The notes beneath the pieces are model-generated. The model had not been told where the DNA came from, ran no database searches, and saw only the letters and a list, made by a program, of their open reading frames with translations. From Neoarius graeffei (Eukaryota; Chordata; Actinopteri; Siluriformes; Ariidae), in contig NC_083587.1 of NCBI RefSeq assembly GCF_027579695.1, positions 44,011,732 to 44,075,731 on the forward strand: a DNA stretch of 64,000 bases, read 5' to 3'. The translations under genes and the position numbers were made by a program. Below, piece after piece: positions 11,398 to 21,608 of this stretch. Each line of letters begins with the position of its first letter. Position 1 is the first letter of the stretch.

Positions 11398-12406
11398 GCT
11401 AAAGCCCTGTCACACCTCTGCAGAAGAGTCAACTGACCTACTGCAAAAAGACGTAACAACACCCAGGGCATCTGCCAGTAGAGACTTGGGCTTCTGGTGT
11501 CCCTTACAACTAAAGACCCGTCCTGGTCAGAGTTCCTCCTTCCTGGGTGCTCAGGACTGTGCTCCTCCATGTCACAACATGTACTTCAAGACACATGAGA
11601 TTGAGTTTGCCAAGATGTTTATCGGCATCTGCTCGATCATTTGCTTGTGTGCCACACTGTTTACTTTCTTTACCTTCCTCATTAACGTCAAGCGTTTCCG
11701 CTACCCAGAGCGGCCAATCGTCTTCTATGCCATATGCTACAGCTTTGTGGCTCTCATCTACTTTATCGCATTCCTGCTGGGTAATGAGGCGGCATGTAAC
11801 AAGCCCAGCATGCCTGGCACTGTCTCGACAGTAGTGCAGGGGAGCCGGAACAAAGTCTGTACACTGCTCTTCATGATGCTCTACTTTTTCTTCACTGCTG
11901 GTATGGTCTGGTGGGTCATTCTCACAATCACCTGGTTTCTTGCAGCAAGGCCCAAGTGGAGCTGTGAGGCCATTGAAAAGAAGGCTGTGTGGTTCCATGC
12001 AGTGGCCTGGGGCCTCCCAGGGAGCCTTACTGTCATTCTGCTGGCCCTCAATAAAGTGGAGGGGGATGGGATCAGTGGTGTCTGCTTTGTTGGCCTGTAT
12101 GACCTGACAGCCTTGAGATGGTTTGTGCTGGTTCCGCAGGCTCTTGGTGTGATCGCTGGACTCTCCCTCCTCCTTGCTGGCATCGTTTCACTTAACCATG
12201 TGCGACAAGTGATCCAGCATGATGAGCGTAACCAGGAGAAGCTGAAGAAGTTCATGATACGCATAGGTGTGTTCAGTGGCCTGTATCTCCTTCCTCTGCT
12301 CACACTGCTGGCCTGTTACTTGTATGAGCAGGCCCTGCGGAACAGCTGGGAGAAGACGTGGATCAACGAACACTGTCAGGAATATAGCATCCCCTGCCCC
12401 TACAAA
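11398..12406 (+). CDS. fzd6: frizzled-6, exon for CRD end, linker and helices 1-6
   Basis: This 1009-bp exon completes the CRD (LKPC after the joined Arg), then encodes the linker with [13 protein letters not shown] and [10 protein letters not shown], and membrane helices 1 to 6. Family signatures are [14 protein letters not shown] in helix 1, [13 protein letters not shown] after it, [13 protein letters not shown] in helix 3, GVCFVGLYD in the second extracellular loop, and [15 protein letters not shown] in helix 6. The block [20 protein letters not shown] is the intracellular loop 3 form seen in FZD6. It ends CPYK in extracellular loop 3, followed by a GTGAGC donor. The acceptor is tgtgttttag, ending 11397. 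The ATG at 11276 that extends the open frame upstream is intronic and is not a start. Confidence 0.97.
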
Positions 12407-12530
12407 GTGAGCCCTGATTTTCTTGTATCGTACTGCATGATAAGAGGAGCACGGATATATTTTTCAGTAAATGTGGTTCAGAATAAATGTTGATGCAGAT
12501 TTGTCTTGTGCGTTTTTGTCTGTTTTCTAG

Positions 12531-12679
12531 AAAATTGATCCCGCTTGGCCAGACCTATCTCTGTTCCTGATTAAATACCTGATGAAACTTGTAGTGGGCA
12601 TCTCCGCTGTTTTCTGGGTTAGCAGTAAGAAGACCTGGTCAGAGTGGGCCTACTTTTTCAACAGAACACGCAAGAAAGA
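12531..12679 (+). CDS. fzd6: frizzled-6, exon for helix 7 and the KTxxxW motif
   Basis: This 149-bp exon encodes helix 7 ([20 protein letters not shown]) and then SKKTWSEW, which contains KTxxxW, the membrane-proximal motif that binds the PDZ domain of Dishevelled. It starts after tgttttctag in phase 0 and ends '...aagaaaga' before a GTGAGA donor. The split codon is completed by C at 19740 to give Asp. Only 124 bp separate it from the preceding exon, whereas the next intron is 7 kb. Confidence 0.95.
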
Positions 12680-12783
12680 GTGAGAGTTCACTTTTGGTCT
12701 GTCTTTGATACTCAATTATGGATGATTCTAAAGCCATGGTTTACAGCATGTTAGTCCTATTAAAGCTGTCGTGTTTTTGTTAA

Positions 12784-13721
12784 AGGAATACGCCACCCCC
12801 AAGTGAAATTGAGTCAGTCCCTGCAGTCCCTAGAGTTGGATGAGTGAGCCAAAGCGTTTTGTAGCCGACCCAGCCATTGTCCTGATCTGGAAACGTCCCG
12901 GTTAGCTTTAGCTTAGCGTAGTCGCTGTAATCCGGCGTGTCCAGCTAGCATTGTCGTTGCAAAAGTGAATCAAATAACTCAAGATTTTTTATAATTATTT
13001 CTCATGACCTGTACATTCACATCGAGTACACATATCAATGCAAATTAACACGAAGGGATTTACTAGACCAATTTATATCTGGAACTATTTTCGGCCACTA
13101 TTTTCGGCCAGCTAGCATTGTCGTTGCAAAAGTGAATCAAATAACTCAAGATTTTTTATAATTATTTCTCATGACCTGTACATTCACATCGAGTACACAT
13201 ATCAATGCAAATTAACACGAAGGGATTTACTAGACCAATTTTTATCTGGAACTATTTTCGGCCACAGCACAGGCAAAGCACCGCTGCAGGCGCAAAGACA
13301 CCGCGCAGCACCTGAAAACCCTGGTTTCCCTGGTAACACTGGTGTATTGACGGAAGTTGTGGTGCTGCATGGTGTCTTTGCGCCTGCAGCGGTGCTTTGC
13401 CTGTGCTGTGGCCGAAAATAGTTCCAGATATAAATTGGTCTAGTAAATCCCTTCGTGTTAATTTGCATTGATATGTGTACTCGATGTGAATGTACAGGTC
13501 ATGAGAAATAATTATAAAAAATCTTGAGTTATTTGATTCACTTTTGCAACAACAATGCTATCTGGACACGCCGGATTACAGCGACTATGCTAAGCTAAGC
13601 TAACCGGGACGTTTCCAGATCAGGACAATGGCTGGGTCGGCTACAAAACGCTTTGGCTCACTCATCCAACTCTAGGGACTGCAGGGACTGACTCAATTTC
13701 ACTTGGGGGTGGCGTATTCCT
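12784..13721. mobile_element. Long foldback element with TTAA target duplication
   Basis: The two arms are inverted almost base for base (AGGAATACGCCACCCCCAAG at the left end, its inverse at the right end). TTAA flanks both sides (12780-12783 and 13722-13725), the target of piggyBac and Kolobok elements. The left arm holds a 167-bp tandem duplication (12944-13110, repeated from 13111) that the right arm lacks. There is no coding sequence. The whole could form a hairpin of more than 300 bp per arm. Confidence 0.88.
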
Positions 13722-13725
13722 TTAA

Positions 13726-14070
13726 GAAAAAAAAAGTGAATCAGTGGAGCAAAATATACTGTACAGTTTGATGTTCCTGAATCAACCTGACAAGCCTGTA
13801 AAAGTGATTCACAGTTAGGGCTGTGTCAGGATGAAATTGGTGGGAAATTTGTACGCATACACCAATCTCAGACTCAAGTACATCAAACATCATTGTAAAG
13901 ACAGTCTGAATGCACGGTGACTGGTGTGATGTGGCAGCCAGTGAGGGGAGTGAAAAAGTGTGAGACTCTAGTCTAATAATAATGATATTGATAATAAAAA
14001 GAGAGACGGTCCACTATAAGTGGAGAAGAGACTTTGAAGTGATGGATTCTGAGCCCCCCACCATACTTAA
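13726..14070. other. Non-coding fzd6 intron DNA, nothing recognised
   Basis: No exon or repeat ends are visible here. Confidence 0.5.
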
Positions 14071-14686
14071 ATCTAGACAGCCTTTCGATTTCATAAAATC
14101 CGTGAAATTTAGTTCCGTCTGAAATTTGGTCATTGTGATGTATGTTTATTTCTGTAATATATCCAGAAAACCCAGGCCATTCTGTGGCTGGGAAGTTATT
14201 TAATTTGAAGGGCTTCCCTAGCAAATAATGTGCATGAAATCACTTGCTTCACGCAGTCAAGCAGACAAAGGAAGTCTGGTTTGTGCATGCGCAGGTTTAC
14301 CTTTGACCGTGCACTGACAGTTCCATCATCCTGTCGCTAAACGAACAGCTGATCACACCGAGGTGCTCGCTGACCGCCGATATTTATTAGTTTGGTCCTG
14401 CGTTTCCTTTCCTTCGCAACATAACGTCTTTTCTTCTCGCTTTCCGTTACTGTAGTCGGTCTTTCATGTTTCATCCGCACATTCACATCCTCCATTTTTC
14501 TCTCCAGTTTCAAATTTGTATCCCACAATGCCTTGCACAAACAGGGAAAGCCCAGCACGTGATGCATGACATAGTATCTTGAATTGGGTCATGCTGAGCT
14601 TTCGGTCCACTAAACAAAAATAATTGGGTGTCAGGGAAAATTCTTTTTATGACCTACACTTGAAAAATCTGAAAGGCAGTCTACCT
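14071..14686. mobile_element. TTAA-site MITE, copy 1
   Basis: The ends are ATCTAGACAGCCTTTCGAT and its imperfect inverse (ATCTGAAAGGCAGTCTACCT). TTAA lies on both sides (14067-14070 and 14687-14690). A second, interrupted copy of the same family is at 47380-48006 on the other strand, which supports its status as a mobile repeat. Confidence 0.7.
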
Positions 14687-14690
14687 TTAA

Positions 14691-15355
14691 GAGAATGCAT
14701 CTGTAGGCGACTATCCAACAAAGTTTTAATCGCCGAGAGGCTGAATAGGGGACCCTAACCTGCCCGATGTGCTGGCTGTTCAAAAGTAAATCCAGTGCCT
14801 GGTTCAATAAGTTTAAGCTCCTTTATTTTCAGTATAAAAACAGTAGTCTTCATCCAAAAGCATTCAAAGTTTCATAAACATCCATAAAATCTAAAGGCAG
14901 TAATATAATCCACAGGTTTCACAGCAGTTGTCCACAATAGCAATAGTTCACAAGTTAACCAACGATAGTTCAGTGTGGTCAGCAAAAAGTAATGTTTCCC
15001 CCATCACCCACTCTCTGCTCATTCACAAACACTAGCAAATGCACAGGTGATGTTATGGTTACTGCTGCCACCAATACCATGTGATCCAGTTACCGTAAGT
15101 AATCAGGTAAGTGCCCAACACAGACTACATCTGATCTCAAGAATGTCTACCTGATTTTTGATGACTTCACCGTACGACATCCGTGCATACGAACGTGTAC
15201 CACCAGAGGGTACCCAACCATAAGTGCAAGGCAACATCTTATAAAGACTTGACCACCAGACAACGAAATTTGTGTCCTTATTTACATAAGATAGCTGGGT
15301 TTTTTCCAGCAGTTATTTTTAATTTTCTTTTTTAAAAATAACATGGAATTATTTT
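14691..15355. other. Non-coding fzd6 intron DNA, nothing recognised
   Basis: No supported exon, RNA gene or repeat boundary. A short 'accgtacgacatccgtgc' segment at about 15169 has no known meaning to me. Confidence 0.45.
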
Positions 15356-15593
15356 TTTCGTGGTCCGGTTTCCATCAAATCCTGCGCTCTGATTGGCTGG
15401 CGAGCGGGTCCGTATCCCACGATACGGACCCCAGTTATGGACCTCTGGCGACTCGCTCGTTCACAACAACAAACACAGTAGAATTTTTTGTCAACATTTA
15501 TCTTTTTTTTTAATAAGATTTATTTATAAGATTATCAAAAATCTTATAAATTTTTGCCAGCATTTCTCAGGAGAATAGCATTAATTTTACAGC

Positions 15594-15686
15594 ATGGATA
15601 GCGATAACGACAGTCTTCACAGCGAAAGCGAGTTTTACTACCCTGAGGAAGAAGAAATAAAAGAAAACATTTCAGGAGAAAGCTAA
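15594..15686 (+). pseudogene. 30-codon acidic ORF in DNA element
   Basis: An ATG opens MDSDNDSLHSESEFYYPEEE and a TAA follows after 30 codons. It is highly acidic and serine-rich. Position just inside the left end of an inverted-repeat element suggests the start of a lost transposase or accessory protein. No domain is recognisable. Confidence 0.35.
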
Positions 15687-15741
15687 AAACCTATAACTTG
15701 CTAACGCCGAGCAAAAACGTGGCTGAATCCTGAATGACTCA

Positions 15742-16134
15742 TCTCATCTCATCTCATCTCATCTCATCTCATCATCTCTAGCCGCTTTATCCTGTTCTAC
15801 AGGGTCACAGGCAAGCTGGAGCCTATCCCAGCTGACTACGGGCAAAAGGCGGGGTACACCCTGGACAAGTCGCCAGGTCATCACAGGGCTGACACATAGA
15901 CACAGACAACCATTCACACTCACATTCACACCTACGGTCAATTTAGAGCCACCAGTTAACCTAACCTGCATGTCTTTGGACTGTGGGGGAAACCGGAGCA
16001 CCCGGAGGAAACCCACGCGGACACGGGGAGAACATGCAAACTCCGCACAGAAAGGCCCTCGCCGGCCACGGGGCTCGAACCCGGACCTTCTTGCTGTGAG
16101 GCGACAGCGCTAACCACTACACCACCGTGCCGCC
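15742..16134 (-). repeat. SINE family A with expanded tail
   Basis: Full-length copy with a tail of about six TCATC units (read on +). The 13-bp duplication cctgaatgactca lies at 15729-15741 and 16135-16147. Confidence 0.93.
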
Positions 16135-16363
16135 CCTGAATGACTCAATTTTGTATAAATAGGGGACTACATAGGCGGCAAAATGTAGTTTTTTTTTTTC
16201 CTGCCATGGAAGTGCACTTGTATACCGAGGAGGAAGCAATTTGCATTACAGCCGTGAATGAGGATTCAAAATGGCGGCTCTGTTTTCCCGTTCGAGCGCT
16301 TTCGTTTTCTGTTAGAATTTGGTAAAGAAAAAAATAAATATATTATTTACCAGCTTAAGGTCG

Positions 16364-16458
16364 GTCCGTGTGGTGAAATACTGTGACCTCAGCCTTGAAT
16401 ACTGACTCGGTCAGTACTTTCAAGACCTTGGTCACGGTATTTCACGATACGGACCTCC
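16364..16458. repeat. Inverted repeat (hairpin) at the end of a DNA element
   Basis: Two arms of about 40 bp (cggtccgtgtggtgaaatac ... gtatttcacgatacggacc) flank a short 'tactgactcggtcagta' loop that is itself palindromic. Confidence 0.75.
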
Positions 16459-16480
16459 CAGCTGGTAAATAACATTTATT

Positions 16481-16833
16481 TACGAACATATTTTATGCTA
16501 AATATTCATGACAGTTTCACATAAAACTAGTTAAAACAGTTTTATTAGTCCACTAGCTTGTTGGGCAGTTGACAGTTCTATAATGTATGGGGGTGGACGG
16601 AAGTACATGCAGGAAGAGTTTTATTGAAGGCGCACTGGCAAACCGATCCAAAATGTAGACAAGGGCAGAGTCGAAAAACAGTAGTCGAGCAAGGCACAGA
16701 CAGGATATCAAAGGTAAAATAATACTCACAGTCCAAAAACAGAAAAGCAACACGAAATGCAAGGCTTGGTAATGTCAGACGTAGGATACAGATTGTATAC
16801 TTCGCAAAGTCTCGGTGTTACCGAGAGTTCTTA
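16481..16833. other. Non-coding fzd6 intron DNA, nothing recognised
   Basis: No exon found. It ends in TTA at 16831-16833, the target duplication of the next element. Confidence 0.5.
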
Positions 16834-17117
16834 AGGCCTGGTCCTACAATACTGATAATTTTAACTACAACTATTAACAATGATTACAAATAAATTGGTC
16901 ACCTGCAGTTTGTGGTTGGTGGTCATACCAGACTGATAACGATACCTATAGCCCAGGTCTGGGTTTATCCATATTGGTGAGATTGTTTCTGGAGCGATTT
17001 TTCCAGGCCTGGACCTGATCCGATAAAACATCTGACCAATCAGGTAATTGTTTACACGTGATGATGTCTGAGCATGTGCTGTTTTTCCCAGGCATCTTTG
17101 TACGTCCTTGTTGCATC

Positions 17118-17228
17118 ATGGAGGAGAAGCTGATGATAGAAGTGTTGAAGAATCCCATGCTTTATGACAAAAAGCACAAGCTGCACCCAGATTCTCCTTT
17201 TCTTCTTTCAGCTTTTCCTTCTGTGTAA
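17118..17228 (+). pseudogene. Truncated MADF-like N-terminus in Harbinger-like element
   Basis: The ORF reads MEEKLMIEVLKNPMLYDKKH and stops at 36 codons. 'LIxxVxxxPxLYDxxHxxY' is the opening of MADF DNA-binding domains, and PIF/Harbinger elements carry a Myb/MADF-like accessory protein beside the transposase. Only the first helix region is left. The reading is a short-motif match. Confidence 0.5.
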
Positions 17229-17354
17229 AATGAGCATCGAAAGCAGCTCTTCCTCGCTGTCACTGTCAGCCATTGTGTACTGCTGAGTGCACTGGGTGTG
17301 CACACAAACAGCATACAACTGCTATGTTTCCCCCCGAAAACCAACAACCATGTA

Positions 17355-18848
17355 CAACCCCGATTTCCAAAAAAGGGGACAAAGTACAAATTGTAAATAA
17401 AAACGGAATGCAGTGATGTGGAAGTTTCAAAATTCCATATTTTATTCAGAATAGAACATAGATGACATATCAAATGTTTAAACTGAGAAAATGTATCATT
17501 TAAAGAGAAAAATTAGGTGATTTTAAATTTCATGACAACACCACATCTCAAAAAAGTTGGGACAAGGCCATGTTTACCACTGTGAGACATCCCCTTTTCT
17601 CTTTACAACAGTCTGTAAACGTCTGGGGACTGAGGAGACAAGTTGCTCAAGTTTAGGGATAGGAATGTTAACCCATTCTTGTCTAATGTAGGATTCTAGT
17701 TGCTCAACTGTCTTAGGTCTTTTTTGTCGTATGTTCCGTTTTATGATGCGCCAAATGTTTTCTATGGGTGAAAGATCTGGACTGCAGGCTGGCCAGTTCA
17801 GTACCCGGACCCTTCTTCTACGCAGCCATGATGCTGTAATTGATGCAGTATGTGGTTTGGCATTGTCATGTTGGAAAATGCAAGGTCTTCCCTGAAAGAG
17901 ACGTCGTCTGGATGGGAGCATATGTTGCTCTAGAACCTGGATATACCTTTCAGCATTGATGGTGTCTTTCCAGATGTGTAAGCTGCCCATGCCACACACA
18001 CTAATGCAACCCCATACCATCAGAGATGCAGGCTTCTGAACTGAGCGCTGATAACAACTTGGGTCGTCCTTCTCCTCTTTAGTCCGAATGACACGGCGTC
18101 CCTGATTTCCATAAAGAACTTCAAATTTTGATTCGTCTGACCACAGAACAGTTTTCCACTTTGCCACAGTCCATTTTAAATGAGCCTTGGCCCAGAGAAG
18201 ACGTCTGCGCTTCTGGATCATGTTTAGATATGGCGGCTTCTTTGAACTATAGAGTTTTAGCTGGCAACAGCGGATGGCATGGTGAATTGTGTTCACAGAT
18301 AATGTTCTCTGGAAATATTCCTGAGCCCATTTTGTGATTTCCAATACAGAAGCATGCCTGTATGTGATGCAGTGCCGTCTAAGGGCCCGAAGATCACAGG
18401 CACCCAGTATGGTTTTCCAGCCTTGACCCTTACGCACAGAGATTCTTCCAGATTCTCTGAATCTTTTGATGATATTATGCACTGTAGATGATGATATGTT
18501 CAAACTCTTTGCAATTTTACACTGTCGAACTCCTTTCTGATATTGCTCCACTATTTGTTGGCGCAGAATTGGGGGGATTGGTGATCCTCTTCCCATCTTT
18601 ACTTCTGAGAGCCGCTGCCACTCCAAGATGCTCTTTTTATATCCAGTCATGTTAATGACCTATTGCCAGTTGACCTAATGAGTTGCAGTTTGGTCCTCCA
18701 GCTGTTCCTTTTTTGTACCTTTAACTTTTCCAGCCTCTTATTGCCCCTGTCCCAACTTTTTTGAGATGTGTTGCTGTCATGAAATTTCAAATGAGCCGTT
18801 TTTATTTACAATTTGTACTTTGTCCCAACTTTTTTAGAATCGGGGTTG
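17355..18848 (-). mobile_element. Tc1/mariner element, nearly complete
   Basis: It is bounded by TA at 17353-17354 and 18849-18850 and has inverted ends CAACCCCGATT / AATCGGGGTTG. An inner copy of 'aaaaaagttgggac' is repeated near each end, the IR/DR layout of many fish Tc1 elements. The right arm is shorter than the left: about 120 bp present on the left between the inner repeat and 'gtttttattt' is missing on the right. The left outer repeat also lacks two bases ('aaaaaaggggac'). Confidence 0.93.
17574..18650 (-). CDS. Tc1-family transposase, intact DD34E
   Basis: The enzyme cuts and pastes the Tc1 element at TA sites. The frame is open for 358 codons from the ATG at 18650; a second in-frame ATG opens MGRGSPIPP at residue 19 and may be the real start. 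Residues 25-120 form the paired-like bipartite DNA-binding region ([20 protein letters not shown] is its helix-turn-helix). The catalytic triad is D172 (WSDESKF), D262 (FQHDNAKPH) and E297 (SPIENIW), with 34 residues between the last two, so DD34E. A GRI-like linker ([11 protein letters not shown]) lies at 67-77. The length, about 340 residues from the second Met, is normal. No stop or frameshift is seen, although the flanking right arm is damaged. It sits antisense in the last intron of fzd6. Confidence 0.95.
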   Translation of the reverse strand: MTGYKKSILEWQRLSEVKMGRGSPIPPILRQQIVEQYQKGVRQCKIAKSLNISSSTVHNIIKRFRESGRISVRKGQGWKTILGACDLRALRRHCITYRHASVLEITKWAQEYFQRTLSVNTIHHAIRCCQLKLYSSKKPPYLNMIQKRRRLLWAKAHLKWTVAKWKTVLWSDESKFEVLYGNQGRRVIRTKEEKDDPSCYQRSVQKPASLMVWGCISVCGMGSLHIWKDTINAERYIQVLEQHMLPSRRRLFQGRPCIFQHDNAKPHTASITASWLRRRRVRVLNWPACSPDLSPIENIWRIIKRNIRQKRPKTVEQLESYIRQEWVNIPIPKLEQLVSSVPRRLQTVVKRKGDVSQW

Positions 18849-18991
18849 TACATTTATTTACCCGAGTGGCAGAACCAACCGATATTATAGTCAGGATTAT
18901 AGTTGTGGTGTGACTGCTCCAGACTGGAACTAAATTCAGGCAGAGATGTCATCATAGTTGTAGTTATCGGTGTTGTGGGACCAGGCCCTTA

Positions 18992-19678
18992 TATGTATGT
19001 GCTATGATTGAGCTCTAATCAGGAACAGGTGCATGCTAATTAGTCCTAATGGTGCTGCGTGCACATTGAAGTATGCGGCTGTGTTCTCCTGTTATTCAGT
19101 TCGGGTTGATTTTGCTCTTATTAATCAGGAGGTCCGCTTTTAGGCAGTGCCTAAATATCTATATTATTTCTTTGTTTGAAATTTGTATTTGTAGCTTATT
19201 GTTGTGAAGTTTCTTTAGCTGTAAATATTATAGCTGTTAACAACTCCTTGCTCTTGGTGCTCTTTTTTTTTTAACTTAAGTTTTGGACAACAGCATAACA
19301 CACAAACCAGCATGATAACAAAATGTACTAAAAACACAGATCTCTTTAAAAGGACACATTGGAAATGACCAATAGCTTTTGTTTTAAAGTATCTAATGTT
19401 ATCTAATGATGTTCTACTGACAGTGAGCTTCGTAACCTTTAACAGATCAGTCTCAGACCTTGGTTACTTGAGTGAATTTTCTTCACTGAGTCCCCAACTG
19501 AACCTGCCTCTTTCATTCTAGTCTGCATTAGGGAGTTTTCACTCCTGATGTTAAACTGCTGTTATTTGAGTTTGTGTGTCCATTGAGCAAAACAACACAC
19601 TCTCAATTTTTGCAGTGATGGCTCCAGAGGGATCCACAAAACAATTATCATCCCCTATTCTCCTTATTGTCAAGAATT
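18992..19678. other. Non-coding fzd6 intron DNA, nothing recognised
   Basis: No exon or repeat ends. An ATG-open frame that runs from 19576 into the last fzd6 exon crosses the intron end and is not coding before 19740. Confidence 0.55.
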
Positions 19679-19735
<57 letters not shown>

Positions 19736-19737
19736 AC
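19679..19737 (+). repeat. CT microsatellite acting as the polypyrimidine tract
   Basis: About 25 CT dinucleotides with one TGT break run directly into 'ctctctcacag', the acceptor of the last fzd6 exon. The microsatellite therefore is the pyrimidine tract of that splice site. Confidence 0.9.
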
Positions 19738-19739
19738 AG

Positions 19740-20115
19740 CCCCATCAGTGAGAGTCGACGTGTCTTGCAGGAGTCTTGCGAATTCTTCCTGAAGCACAAC
19801 AGCCGTGTGCAGCATAAGAAAAAGCACTACAAGTCCAACTCGCACAAGCTCAAGGTCATCTCCAAGTCCATGGGCACCAACACGAGTGCTCAACCAACCA
19901 ACACTGCTAACCACGACTTGGCTTTCACCACTAGCAACTACTACACGGGAACACCTGTTTCAGGGTCTGACATACGGGGTTCGTCAAAATCATCTGTACA
20001 TGACCAGGCTGCCTCTGGAAAGGTGTCTAGCCAGAGCAGCAAGGAGCAAAAGAGCAGCAAAACTGGCAGTTCCATTAGAGTCGGTGGCAATGGGGAGCCT
20101 CTGCAGAGCCCCTAA
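19740..20115 (+). CDS. fzd6: frizzled-6, last exon, cytoplasmic tail
   Basis: The exon encodes the C-terminal tail from [14 protein letters not shown] through [19 protein letters not shown] and [12 protein letters not shown], phrases specific to FZD6 and absent from FZD3. A Ser/Thr/Gly-rich segment follows, and the protein ends NGEPLQSP at a TAA (20113-20115). No PDZ-binding terminal motif of the classic frizzled type is evident. The tail after KTxxxW is shorter than the human one by several tens of residues. The four exons sum to 1731 bp with phases 0/2, 2/0, 0/2 and 2. An inverted-repeat element starts 21 bp after the stop codon, so the 3' UTR must run through it. Confidence 0.95.
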
Positions 20116-20136
20116 TTTAGTGATGTGTTTGGCCAG

Positions 20137-21608
20137 CAGGGGTGTCAAACATGCAGCCTGCAGGCCAGGACTGGCCTAGTAAAGGTTCTAATCTGGTCTG
20201 ATAAATGAATTTAAATATAAAATTGTCTCGTAGACCCTAATTCATTTGAAAGATTAAAAAAGAGCTCGTCTCTATTATTCCATATGGAGCCCTGGATGGG
20301 ACATGGAGTTAAAAATAGAAAAAAAAATAAGACAAGCTTTTGCAAAATCTCACAAAAGTTTCGCAAGATAGGTTTTTCATTAAAATCGATGTACTTCCAG
20401 GTCTGTTCAGCTAATTTGTGAAGAATGTGTCCCCTTGCACTGAATATTCTCTTCAGATTTCTCTCATTTATGTGAAAACCGTGCCACGGCCCAGCATGGA
20501 TTTAATGTGTTTATATTTGAGGACAATCTCAAAATTCTATAAAATCTATGTGAGATCTTGCGCAAGGTTTTTTTTAAGGTCAGTGTACTTTCAGGTCAGT
20601 TTGGCAACATGGAAACAGGGCTGAAGTGGAGGCTAAACGCAATCATATCGCCTCTTGCTCGAGTGTATGCGCTGACATCACTGTATGTGGAAATCACCGA
20701 GTGGCAGCATTAGCATTCAGCTCAAATGCCGTGACAACCTCAATGAAAAGCTTTTGTGAGATCTAACAAAGATTTTGCAGAATCTCGCAAAAGTCTTTTT
20801 TTCTTTTCTCCATGGCCCTACTGGGGTTCTGTAATTCCACTAGAGGGCAAAGTAGAACAATAAACTCGGGGCCAGAAATGATGCTGATGTAATTCTTCAC
20901 TAGCAAGCAATTTATTTTTTTTTAAAACACTTAACCTTGTCTCTTTCCAGAATACCTAATTCTTAGGGGTTTCACAACAATGGGGGTAAGTACTTCTGCA
21001 AAAACACAGCTTTTATGTCCTTAATTGTCAATAATTCTACAAACTGTATTATTTTTATTTAAATAGATTGATCTATTTTCTGCTATTTTGAATGAAAAGC
21101 CCAACTTAAGCCTATTTCAGTTCTAGATTATAGCACTACAAAATTCTGGGGAAAAGTCGCGTACCAAGGGCGTGAATACTTTTGTGGTTGGCTGACCTGC
21201 ATTATAAACTGTTGTAAATTGAATTCCGCATTATTGTAGCAGGTTTTATATGAATAAAACTGTTGCATTTAAGGCATTGTTCCGTCTGTAGAAATCCCTA
21301 ATCTTTCCCTTTATGTTAAGCTTACCATAAATAGACGATATGACATGGTGTATTTTTATTTTTATTTTTTCGAATATTTTTAATAATTTATTTACTGAAC
21401 ACTGGATTTTATCATATTGTTTTTGTCGCCATTTTATGAAAGCCACATGAGGGCCTGCCTTAAATTAATGTTATCATGGGTAAGGGGGATTTACTCTGCT
21501 TCATGCTGTGCTTAACACAGCATGGCTTATATTTAATAAGCACAGACTCTTAGATGTGATGTGTTGGGGGACTAAGTGTAATGCGGCCTGATGAGTTTGA
21601 CACCCCTG
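20137..21608. mobile_element. hAT-like element in the fzd6 3' region
   Basis: The ends CAGGGGTGTCAAAC and GAGTTTGACACCCCTG are inverted and match the MITE at 7058-7313. No 8-bp duplication is evident (ttggccag against cttttcag), so the two ends may come from different copies or be degraded. No transposase is seen. The right half contains 'gggcgtgaatacttttgtgg' (21169), reminiscent of a Tc1 element end. Confidence 0.6.

Larger units (their letters stand above)
15356..16480 (+). mobile_element. DNA transposon relic carrying a SINE and a terminal hairpin
   Basis: The left part contains 'gggtccgtatcccacgatac' and the right part a hairpin built on 'ggtccgt...acggacc' words, so both ends share a GGTCCGT/ACGGACC core. 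A short acidic ORF follows the left end. A SINE interrupts it at 15742-16134. No transposase core is present and the superfamily is unknown. Confidence 0.45.
16834..18988 (+). mobile_element. PIF/Harbinger-like element with a Tc1 insertion
   Basis: The left end AGGCCTGGTCCTACAATACT matches the inverse of the right end (GGGCCTGGTCCCACAACACC). TTA flanks both sides (16831-16833 and 18989-18991), the trinucleotide target of PIF/Harbinger. It keeps a short ORF resembling the start of a MADF protein (17118). Without the Tc1 element (17355-18848) it is only about 660 bp, so it is non-autonomous. Confidence 0.75.

Noticed and set aside
11510..11998. Antisense 162-codon open frame in fzd6
   Set aside because: It is the complement of a strongly conserved frizzled exon and has no protein-family features.
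19576..19739. Coding extension before the last fzd6 exon
   Set aside because: It reads through the CT microsatellite (Leu-Ser repeats) and the splice acceptor at 19739.
5056..20115. Assignment to FZD3 instead of FZD6
   Set aside because: The tail phrases [18 protein letters not shown] and [12 protein letters not shown] are FZD6-type; FZD3 differs there.
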